From: an uncultured Selenomonadales bacterium
GTDB taxonomy: Bacteria > Bacillota_C > Negativicutes > Selenomonadales > Selenomonadaceae
Length of the DNA: 16,968 nucleotides
Direction: 5' to 3'
Assembly (NCBI GenBank): GCA_937916025.1
Contig: CALGGX010000133.1
Location: forward strand, 1-16,968
Shown here: piece by piece, positions 1 through 8,000 of the stretch
Layout: the number at the start of each line of letters is the position of its first letter
How positions within the stretch are numbered: position 1 is the first letter of the stretch
Notes under the pieces: generated by a model
Databases searched by the model: none
What the model saw: the letters and a program-made list of their open reading frames with translations, nothing else
Told to the model about the DNA's origin: nothing
Made by a program: the position numbers and the translations under genes

Positions 1-3000
1 TCGTATCCGCCTCGGGGGATCCGTGGAGGAAGCCTTTGATGACGGAATTTTCTTCCGCCTCTTTTCTGGCTGCGGAGGTGGTTCCCGGATCGGAAGCCGC
101 GCCGGTCAAAGTGAATTTCGCGCTGTTGTCAAGGAATGTGCCGTCCGCACCGGTATTTTCGCCGTAGTAGACAACCTGATCGGTGCCGGTCTTGACAAAG
201 CCGTTGTACGAGAGCTCGAGGAAGCCGATTGTGTTGTTGTCGACATTTGCCAGACGATAGCTAAGTCCGTTGGCTTTGAGAGTGTCGCCCGCTTCGAGCT
301 TAAACTCAGTAACTTCGCTCTCACCACTTAGTATGGAGGGAACCGCGTTGCCTTTGATTTTGAATTGCGCAATATCCGGATCGACATACACGGTGTCTGC
401 AAAGCTGATTGCACCTGCAGGAGTGACATTGGGCTCTGTACCGGATGCTTTTGAAGTAATGACAACGCCGTCGGGTACGTAGTTTTCATCTTCGTCGATA
501 ATATGTGCGCCCTGCAGAGTGTAAGCCGCGCCGGCAAGCGTGTCTCTGTTTTTGGTTTTGCCGGTGAAAATGTAGGTGTCGCCGGAGGGATTGGGCTTAT
601 TCCACATGTCATCTCTGACGTTTTCGCTGTAAGCACTGAAGGATTTTTGTTTTGCATCCCAGCCGTAATAGGTTTTGGAAATGATGTTGCCGTTTTCGTC
701 GGGATAAGCAATCGCGACATTGCTTGAAGCGGAGAATTGACCGCTTCTCGGATAAATCGTGAACGCGTGCTTCGAATCGCTGTAGCTGAAGGTGATCGAT
801 TTTGTAGAGAAACTGACAGATGTGGGAGCTCCGTCCTCGAAGTAGAGAACATCGCCGCGCGCCGCGTCGTAATTGTAGATTTGATCTTTGCCGCCGGTGG
901 AGCTGTTGAGAACAAAGGTCGTGCCGCGTGCGTTTGCGTTGGCGGAAGCGTAGAATTTATCCGCAAGTGCCTTGGTGCCGTTTGCGCCGCCTTGAACCGT
1001 GCCGCCGCCCGCGTTCAGCGACACGTTGAGAGCCGAAACGCCGCCGAGCAGGCTGACCGTCGTGGAAGAATTTGAAACACTGATTTGCTTCAAAGCCGAA
1101 GAAACATTTTTGACATCGACAATCGCGAGTCTGGTTGTTTCCGAACTGCCGTCGTCAAAGGATGTTTTGACGGTAGCATTTTCGTTGGTGCCGACATCGG
1201 AAATGTCGAGCTTGCCGCTTCCGAAGTCCGACGCGCTCGTTTTGGATTGGAAGTAACGGGAGTCAATGCCGTAAACGAGATACGTATCGGAATTAATGAT
1301 CTTCGTGTCGCTGGCGGTGAAGTAGATCTTGACGGGAGTCGCGGCATCTGCCTTGTTGATGGTGAGTTTGCTTGTTTTGTCGTCGTTGAATTGAATGGTG
1401 AGAACTTCTTTTTTATCGGTGAAGGTGATATCGTCTCTGGTGAGGACGGTGTCCTTGCCGCCGAGAATGATTTGATCTTTCGCTTCAAGCGTGGAATTTG
1501 CCTTGTTCTTTGCGCCGATGACATCCGCGCCGTCGCCTTGGACATAGACGAATGTATCCGAACCGACATTGCCGTAGAGCTTATCGGCAGAAGGTTTGCT
1601 GCCGAGGGAGCCCGCGCCGCCGTAGAGAGTGCCGCCGCCCTGCGGAGCATAAATCTCGTTGGCGAGGCTGTTGCCGGAAACTTTTGCAACGAGCGGGTCT
1701 TTCGCGCCGGAGAGGCTGACTGTCTTGATAGTGGTATAGTAATAGCTCGTATCGGAAGTTACCTTAGACAGATCGATTTTTATCGGGGATTCGCCAAGTT
1801 CTGTAATCTTTTGGGTGTTTTTGTTGAAGACGTCAACAAACGGACTGTCTTCGGTGTTGATCGCATCCGTGGCGTTGATGGCGGTATGCTTTGCATCATA
1901 CTCGAGACCTACCGGAAGCGTATGTCCGTAAGTGATCGGTTTGCCGAAATCATCGACGAAAGTGATCGCCTTCGTTGCGCCGTTTTTGATCGTAAGATTG
2001 TCCTTATTATTAAAGGTGAACGTAACGTCGGTACCTTTTTCGCTGATTTCCGAACCGGTGACGGTTACGCCGTTCAGTCTGATGGTGTCGCCTTCGTTGT
2101 AAGCGTTGATGACATCTTTGCCGCCGGCTTCGATGTTGTAGAACACGGAAGTAACGGTCGAAGTCGTGTTGCCGTAGAAAGTATCTGCCGCCGTGCCGCC
2201 TTCGAGCGTTACCGCAAGAGGTTTGTTGCCTGTTCTGTTGGTCGGAGCATAAATGGTATTCTTTGTCGTTTCGTTGCCTTTGATATACAAACTCTCAAGA
2301 CCGGCACCGACTGCCGTTGCATTGATCTGTTTTGCGGTTCCGCCGTAGTCGTTTGCATTGATGGTTGCCTTCGTGCCGTCAAGCCCCAGATCGGTATTGA
2401 TATCGCCGCTCTGAATTTTACCGTTGGAAAGATCAACCGTACCGCCCTTGACGTAATCGGTTTTGCTGTATTTGCCGTTGTACTCCTTGTTTGTCGAAAT
2501 GCCCCTGCTGCCCGAGTCGAGTCCGGTCGGTCCCGGCACACTGCTATTGGTGGTGACGGCAAGGATTTTGCCTTTCTCGTCGACAACCACAACCGGAGTG
2601 GTTGTGTTTTGCTTGATTGTCTTGACGGTAAGGCTGTTTTGTTTGTACGCGGTGCTCTTCGTATCGGAGTAGTAAGTGAGCACGCCTTTCGTACTGATCG
2701 AAACGGCTTGCGCGGTATCATTGGCGTTGTAGCCTTTGACCATGATGACATCGCCCGCGCCGACGCTGTTGAGCACGTCTTTGCCGGTGGCGGAAGAAAT
2801 GTCGACGACGAAGACATCACTGCCGGTGCCGCCGTAGAATTGATCTGCCGCCGTGCCGCCGATCATCGTCGTGTGAGCTTTGCCGCCCTTGAGAACCGAA
2901 GCGACCGTTGCCTGCCCCTTCAACACCATGTCTTTGGTTGCGAGATTTGCATCGATCGTGTTGAGCTTCGGAGCCATTTGCTTGAGCGCGTTGTCTTCCG

Positions 3001-4240
3001 AAGTTCCGTTGCTGTAACCGCTGTGACTCCAACCTTCAATTCCGAGTGTTTGCGCCGCCGCGTCCGCGCCGACACTGATTGCCGCGCGTTTGCTGTCGAG
3101 CGAAACGCCCGTCGGAAGATCTACGCCGTAATATTGCGTGGTGCCGTTGATTTTGAAGGTGATCTTGTTGGCGGTATTCTGTTTGATGGTGACTTTGTAT
3201 TTGTCTTTGTAAGTGATCGCAACGTCTTTGCCGGCTCCGCCGTCTTTGAGCACCGAGGCAGAACTGAAATCAAGTTCTTTGCTGTCGCCGGTGTCGATGA
3301 CGATTGTGTCGTTTGCGTTGTAATTGTAGATGTTGTCGCTGCCGGAGTTTTCGTCAATCAAGAAAGTGACGGCGGCATTGTTGGTGCGCGTCTTAGAGGC
3401 AAAGAGATTGTCGGTGGTGGGTTTATTTTTGACGGAATCATAACCGCCGTAAACGGTGCCGCCGCCGCTTCCGAGCGAAATCGCATCATTCTGACCGTTG
3501 CCGACGATGTTGACTGCCTTTGCTCCGACTCCGGTGGCATCGATGATCTTCACGCCTGCCGCGAGAGTTGAGGCGTTGTAAGTGCCGTTCGCGGTCGCTT
3601 GATTTGTAATTTTGAGTGTTTTGCCGTCGTTTGTGGTAATCTTGCCGTCGACGCCGTAGACGAGCGTACCGCCGTCCGAACCTTTGATCGTAAGCGGAAT
3701 ATCTTTGCCGGTTTTGGTGACGGTAATTTTGCCTTTATCGGTGTTGGTAATGACAACGGTATTTTTTGTAATATTATCGGTAAACGAAAGATCGGAAGTT
3801 TTTGCTCCCGTAAGGCTGATGACGTCGCCTTTTCCGTAGCCTTGATTTTTGGTATCACCGATAATATCGGAACCGCCGTCTTTGGTTCCCGTCAAAACGA
3901 AAGTATCCGCACCGGAACCGCCGTAAAGTTTATCGGCACCTTTATTGTTGGCGATTGCCACGCCGCCGCCGCCGCCAAGGCTGATCGAAGTCGCCTTGCT
4001 GCTGCTGCCCGTGACGGTAACTTTGCCTGCTGCCGAAGCGTCTACCATCGTAACTTTACCGTCGGGAACAACCGCTTCCACAGTTGCGCCCGCCGTTGCG
4101 TTTTTGGAACCGTCAAGGCTTGCGCCTTCCAATGCTCCGGCTGAAACCGCGCCGCTGTAGTTTTTCGCTACCGTCAAAATTTTGGAACCGTCAAAAGTTC
4201 CAACGCCGCCGTTCAGCGTTACTGTTTTAGAAACTGCCAT
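1..4240 (-). CDS. Giant RTX-like calcium-binding repeat protein, paralogue 1 (C-terminus outside window)
   Basis: The frame is open from the ATG at 4240 to the window edge (1413 codons seen) without a stop. It starts MAVSKTVTLNGG with no Sec signal peptide, and I see no cysteine. Six degenerate hemolysin-type blocks of the form ADxFYGGxGxDxFxF...GxDxIxxYxxxDxIxI lie near residues 88-130, 257-315, 457-500, 678-720, 867-930 and 1078-1140. They are spaced about 170-220 residues apart and separated by beta-rich Thr/Lys/Asp/Asn sequence. Near residues 1327-1353 it enters a second module type (YRLANVDNN...LELSYNGF) shared with the C-terminal half of the downstream-numbered paralogue at 5008-13224. 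The start is supported by AAGGAA 11 nt upstream and by near-identity to the start region of that paralogue. Family knowledge: such proteins are usually exported by type I secretion and fold as Ca2+-bound beta-rolls. A role as surface adhesin or matrix protein is inference; substrate or partner is unknown. Confidence 0.85.
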   Translation of the reverse strand, partial: MAVSKTVTLNGGVGTFDGSKILTVAKNYSGAVSAGALEGASLDGSKNATAGATVEAVVPDGKVTMVDASAAGKVTVTGSSSKATSISLGGGGGVAIANNKGADKLYGGSGADTFVLTGTKDGGSDIIGDTKNQGYGKGDVISLTGAKTSDLSFTDNITKNTVVITNTDKGKITVTKTGKDIPLTIKGSDGGTLVYGVDGKITTNDGKTLKITNQATANGTYNASTLAAGVKIIDATGVGAKAVNIVGNGQNDAISLGSGGGTVYGGYDSVKNKPTTDNLFASKTRTNNAAVTFLIDENSGSDNIYNYNANDTIVIDTGDSKELDFSSASVLKDGGAGKDVAITYKDKYKVTIKQNTANKITFKINGTTQYYGVDLPTGVSLDSKRAAISVGADAAAQTLGIEGWSHSGYSNGTSEDNALKQMAPKLNTIDANLATKDMVLKGQATVASVLKGGKAHTTMIGGTAADQFYGGTGSDVFVVDISSATGKDVLNSVGAGDVIMVKGYNANDTAQAVSISTKGVLTYYSDTKSTAYKQNSLTVKTIKQNTTTPVVVVDEKGKILAVTTNSSVPGPTGLDSGSRGISTNKEYNGKYSKTDYVKGGTVDLSNGKIQSGDINTDLGLDGTKATINANDYGGTAKQINATAVGAGLESLYIKGNETTKNTIYAPTNRTGNKPLAVTLEGGTAADTFYGNTTSTVTSVFYNIEAGGKDVINAYNEGDTIRLNGVTVTGSEISEKGTDVTFTFNNKDNLTIKNGATKAITFVDDFGKPITYGHTLPVGLEYDAKHTAINATDAINTEDSPFVDVFNKNTQKITELGESPIKIDLSKVTSDTSYYYTTIKTVSLSGAKDPLVAKVSGNSLANEIYAPQGGGTLYGGAGSLGSKPSADKLYGNVGSDTFVYVQGDGADVIGAKNKANSTLEAKDQIILGGKDTVLTRDDITFTDKKEVLTIQFNDDKTSKLTINKADAATPVKIYFTASDTKIINSDTYLVYGIDSRYFQSKTSASDFGSGKLDISDVGTNENATVKTSFDDGSSETTRLAIVDVKNVSSALKQISVSNSSTTVSLLGGVSALNVSLNAGGGTVQGGANGTKALADKFYASANANARGTTFVLNSSTGGKDQIYNYDAARGDVLYFEDGAPTSVSFSTKSITFSYSDSKHAFTIYPRSGQFSASSNVAIAYPDENGNIISKTYYGWDAKQKSFSAYSENVRDDMWNKPNPSGDTYIFTGKTKNRDTLAGAAYTLQGAHIIDEDENYVPDGVVITSKASGTEPNVTPAGAISFADTVYVDPDIAQFKIKGNAVPSILSGESEVTEFKLEAGDTLKANGLSYRLANVDNNTIGFLELSYNGFVKTGTDQVVYYGENTGADGTFLDNSAKFTLTGAASDPGTTSAARKEAEENSVIKGFLHGSPEADT
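180..262 (-). repeat. First copy of the YEL-type repeat in paralogue 1
   Basis: The translation reads YRLANVDNNTIGFLELSYNG followed by F. This matches the core of the repeat in the C-terminal half of the other giant protein (FRIANLDGDS...YELLKVNDNW). It shows that paralogue 1 switches module type at the same relative position, so further copies are expected beyond the left edge of the window. Confidence 0.6.
827..3985 (-). repeat. Six RTX-like blocks in paralogue 1
   Basis: The blocks sit near 3850-3985, 3295-3475, 2728-2872, 2080-2207, 1460-1639 and 827-1010. Each combines a Gly-rich turn (GGGTVYGG, GGTAADTFYG, GGSGADTFV) with a following GxDxIxxY...D.I.I strand pair. Each block carries one or two loose copies of the GGxGxDxux nonapeptide rather than a long tandem array. 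The first block contains five consecutive glycines encoded by a short GCC-type trinucleotide tract at 3961-3976. Confidence 0.75.
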
Positions 4241-4257
4241 GTTAAAATCATTCCTTT
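4235..4257 (-). promoter_or_regulatory. Ribosome binding site/start block of paralogue 1
   Basis: On the minus strand this reads AAAGGAATGATTTTAACATG and continues into GCA. It is identical at 22 of 23 positions to 13219-13241 before the other giant gene. AGGA lies 11 nt from the ATG, and a second AGGA lies just upstream. The conservation outside the codons fixes the start at 4240. Confidence 0.7.
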
Positions 4258-4727
4258 CCTTAACAATCGGAGATGCGCTCTAAGCGAAAATCTCATCTCC
4301 GTGCTATCCTTCGAGACGCATTACCGGATTGTCGACAAGCTCCCCGCCATGGGAACTCCGGCATGGCATCTCTCTCCCTGGACTGCCGTTTGAAAAATGT
4401 TTTACACGAGCGACATTTTTGATAACGGAGAAGTCCGAAACTCCGGCAGTGTCCAACCGCAATTCGAGTTGCGTTCTGCCGTCATTTGTTCTTTTCCCGC
4501 CCTGTCGAGTTTTGTTGTTGTGATTCGGCGGGATTTGACTCGCCTCCTTTCGTCGATTTCGATCGACAATTGAATTGATGATGAGCGTCTCTGATCGCGC
4601 GCTTCAGAGGCGCACGTCAGTTTCTTCGAGTTGCCGATCACCTGAAATAAACTTACTTGTTCGATACAAAGCGGCTCTCGATTTCAAACGCGCCCGCATC
4701 GAAAAAAAACTATGGTTGTACTAATGT
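4241..4727 (-). promoter_or_regulatory. Long structured 5' leader of paralogue 1
   Basis: About 480 nt separate the inferred transcription start (near 4721) from the ATG at 4240, and no gene with a proper start is visible. The region is dense in inverted repeats: 4552-4556/4563-4567, 4458-4462/4469-4473, 4426-4430/4441-4445, 4393-4400/4413-4420, 4346-4351/4362-4367 and 4268-4275/4294-4301. A perfect AAAGGAGG (complement of 4543-4550) is followed by no ATG, GTG or TTG at start distance, but an open frame with AUC at that place runs to 4304. The last 60 nt match the leader of the other giant gene. A regulatory role, such as translational control or attenuation, is inference. Confidence 0.5.
4268..4301 (-). 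promoter_or_regulatory. Conserved leader hairpin upstream of paralogue 1
   Basis: A perfect 8-bp inverted repeat (4268-4275 with 4294-4301) encloses an 18-nt loop that itself holds a 4-bp CGCT/AGCG hairpin. Read on the minus strand, the first arm CGGAGATGAG is identical to the first arm of the hairpin at 13258-13279, about 50 nt before the ATG in both genes. Confidence 0.5.
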
Positions 4728-4755
4728 ATTTTAACACATTGCGCCGTGCTGTCAA
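4728..4755 (-). promoter_or_regulatory. Sigma70-type promoter for paralogue 1
   Basis: On the minus strand a perfect -35 TTGACA (complement of 4750-4755) and a -10 TAAAAT (complement of 4728-4733) are separated by 16 nt. Transcription would start near 4721, giving a leader of about 480 nt. The promoter lies after the terminator of the upstream gene at 4919-4953, so the two giant genes appear to be separate transcription units. Confidence 0.65.
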
Positions 4756-4918
4756 ACAGAAATTCGTCTGAATCGACAACCGGCGAATGAAAAGACAAAA
4801 CAAGTCATCGAGTATCATTCCAAAAAATTTATCGGCGATCGCTCGAATTTTTTTAAGCGATTGCTTCATTTTTAATGTAAATTTAATCTTTGCGATACGC
4901 GACGAGATTTTTGCATTG
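4756..4918. other. AT-rich spacer without a recognisable gene
   Basis: This is low-GC sequence between the terminator of the 5008-13224 gene and the promoter of paralogue 1. It holds an inverted repeat 4835-4843/4856-4864 that pairs fully (with one G-U) only on the plus-strand transcript. I see no coding sequence or known RNA in it. Confidence 0.5.
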
Positions 4919-4953
4919 AAAAAAAAAATTGGGAGCTCCGCGCGGAACTCCCC
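4919..4953 (-). terminator. Rho-independent terminator of the 2738-residue gene
   Basis: On the minus strand, GGGAGTTCC...GGAGCTCCC forms a GC-rich stem (4931-4940 with 4943-4952), followed after AA by a run of ten T (complement of 4919-4928). The single C/A mismatch seen on the plus strand is a G-U pair on the minus-strand RNA, which fixes the orientation. It lies about 55 nt after the stop codon of the giant gene. Confidence 0.85.
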
Positions 4954-5007
4954 GGTGAGATTTTTGTATTGCCGATTGAATTTTTCGATTGACTTTGCCG
5001 ATTGATT

Positions 5008-8000
5008 TTATTTCAGCTTGCGCCGTTTCTCGGCAAATGTCAATGCATTGACCGTCCGATCGTTCAAGCCGTCGAACATCGTGCCGACATTGAAGTCGTT
5101 CGCGCCGTCGGATGCGAGCGGTTTGATCTCCATGATATCGTCGAGCTCGTCGTCGACAATTGCCGTCGGACTCTCGTAATTGAACAGATCATCGACGTCA
5201 TAGCCGCTCGTGTAATAGCCGGATGCAGGCAACTGACTGCTCGACTCAATCGTGCTGACGGTGTAATTCGATCCGCTCTTTTTCCAAATGTAATCGGTTT
5301 TATCCACCTTCTCGGAAGTAATCGCAATGTCATTGTTAAGCGTAAAGTTGCTGTTCGACGAAACTATCGTGACATTGGAAAAAGCCGCCGGAGTGGCGAA
5401 TGTGACGGTGCCCTTGCCGTCTTCATCGACTGAATAAGTGATTCCGTCGGGCATAAGATCTTTGTTGCTGTCTGTGCCGTTTTTGAGAGTGAAGTTGCCG
5501 TTCAAATTGACAAACACCGTTGCGGTGGCAGACTGCGCCCAGCCGCCGTTGGTCAATTCATAGCCGTTGGCGGTGTTGTTGTCGGCATCTGCCAGAGTGA
5601 ATGCTTTTTTGTTGATTGTGACTTGGAATTGACTGTCGTCGTCTTCAGAGACCGTATGTCCAAACTTGACATGGAAGTTATTCAGATCCGTCTTGATATT
5701 ACTGCCGCCAAACGTCAATACGTTATTTTCACCGACGACAGAAACTGTTACGAGATCCGATGTAATGCCGGTTGAAGTGGCGGCGATCGGCTGATTCTTT
5801 GTGTAATCGAATGCGCCGCCGGTGAGCGAGTAGTCGACCGCGCTCGATTTGTAGCGGAAGGACTTCGCGCCGACTTTCAGCCAGCCGTCGTAGGTAAGCT
5901 CGTAGCCGTTGAGCGAATTTGCGTCCGCATCCATCAGCGTGAATGTCGTCGTGTCGCTCGAGACTGTCGTCTTTTCAAGCGAGTCGCCCTCGCCGGATTG
6001 GAAGATGTGAACCGCACTCGTTCCGCTGCCGGGCGTGCCCTTCGTAAGTATGAAGTTTGTAAGATTTCCGTCTGATCCTGTAGAAAGAATTTCGCCGGGC
6101 AGAGTGACGCTCGTGCCGGAAACGATCACTCCGAGCGGAGTGCCTTCAGAATTCGGACGCGCCGCGTCGTTTTCTGTGCTGACGCCGTTGAGTGTGAATG
6201 CAAATTTCGACGTCGCCGTCTTCGTGCTGTCGAGATATGCCCAACTTGCCGTATCCTGCGACGTTTTTGCAGGAGTGTAAGTCCAATTATTGTTAACTTT
6301 CATCAATTCCAGACTGCCGTCGTCACTGCGATCAAGATTGACGAGCATGTAAGATTGCTTGTCACTGCCGATCGAGACCGTGTCCCCTTCGGTAAGTCCG
6401 CTCTTGACGATGCTGATTGCGTTGTCGACAGTGCCGTAAGTTGCCTTGCCGATCTTGAGGTTCTTCAGATCATCGAGTTTCGAGTTTTCGTCGAAGGTGA
6501 TCGTCGAGCCGCTGACGGATACACCGATCGGAGTGCCGTCGTCATTGGCGTAAATAGCCGCGCCATTGATCTGTGCATCGGATGTAAGCGTGAATTCGAC
6601 GTTGGAATTTTTGTACGACCATGCGCCGTTCGAGAGCGACCAATTGCCGTCGACTTTCATCAGCTCGTAATCGGTTGTATTTTCATTGTGATCGAGATCG
6701 ACGAGCTGATACTGCGCGCCGTTGACGGTAAATTTCGTGTCGAGTTTGGGAGAAGCGGCAGCAGATATTGTCGGGAGAATGATGTGAACGCCTTTTGCGC
6801 CGAGGTAATTTCCGTCTCCGCTGTCGCTGTTATCGGCATTGTAATCAGCCTTCGTGATCGTGAGGTCGGTTGCGATGAGGCTGGCGGCTCCCGAAAGATC
6901 GAGCGTCTTGGTAATATTGTTATAAGTGACGGTTTTCGGAACGCCATGGCCGACGGCGTCGACACTGATGCCTGCCGCCGCCGCGATTTTGAATGCGAAA
7001 GATTCCGGAGTAGCTTCGCTTTCCTCTTCACTTGCATTGGAATAGCTCCACTCGCCGCCCTTCAGCGACCAGTTGCTGTCGACTTGCATGACTTCGAGTC
7101 CGTTGTCATTGCCGTCGATTTCGGCGACTTGATAGTACGTGTACGTCGGCGTCGTATTTTCAGCCTCCTCCTCGGGATATGTGACTGTCCGAAGCGTCGT
7201 ATCGGCGTTGAGTCCGACGATGTGGAGTCCGTTCGCGCCTAATGTAATGCCTTCTTCGCCTTCTTCGCCTTCTGCAAATACCAAATTCGACAACACATTC
7301 GAGCGGACGCCTTCGCTGACGGTAAGCGTTGTGGCGGTGTCGGTCTTATTACCGCTCTTTACAGTCGCCGTGCTGACCGTGACGCCTTCCGGACGCCCGT
7401 CGTCCATCGGCGAGAGATTTGCACCCGATCCAATCGTGAAGTTGAGCTTAAGTGCATCGTTGCTGTACGACCAGTTCTTTCCTTCATACGTCCAGCCCGG
7501 TGCCGAATAGCTCTGTCCGCCAGTACCTACCGAAGCTGCATCGACTTTCATCAGCTCGTAGCCGTTGCCGGAATCGCCGTCAAGATCGACAAGTTGATAC
7601 TCAATATTTGCAGGATTGCCTTTACTGACAGTATATTCAATGCGAATTGTCGTGTCGGAAGCGTAACCCTTGATATGAATGCCTTCTCTGCCGACTGCAG
7701 TGTCGCTCGCCAAGTTGATATTATTCAAATTAAAGACTACCTCGGCATATTCTTCGTCTCCCTCAGAGTACGGTCTCAGTGAGGTGAGCTTCGATGCAAA
7801 TGTGATCGTGTTGCCGTCGACGGTGATGTCTTTCAACGCGCCGTTATCGTCAACGCCGAGAATTTCCTTGACCCCGCCTTCTTCTTCTTCGCTGTCTGAC
7901 CATACATCATAGGATGATGCATTGACAGTAAACGCGATATCGTCCGATTTGTACGCCCAAGATGTTTGTGAAGCGAATTTTTCCGTGCCGTAAATCGGCG

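Noticed and set aside
1085..3571. 828-codon open frame on the plus strand
   Set aside because: It is a shadow of the giant repeat gene on the minus strand, caused by biased Gly/Asp/Thr codons. Its Cys/Arg/Val-rich translation has no family features and no ribosome binding site.
827..3985. Classical RTX toxin with long tandem nonapeptides
   Set aside because: Only one or two loose GGxGxDxux copies occur per block, with about 200 residues between blocks. There is no toxin pore region or acyltransferase gene in view, so a toxin call is not supported.
4402..4641. 79-codon minus-strand frame with GTG start in the leader of paralogue 1
   Set aside because: No Shine-Dalgarno precedes the GTG, and the perfect AAAGGAGG lies inside it rather than before it; basic low-complexity translation.
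4835..4864. Inverted repeat as a terminator
   Set aside because: It pairs well only on plus-strand RNA, where there is no gene to end, and it is preceded by the good terminator of the minus-strand gene.
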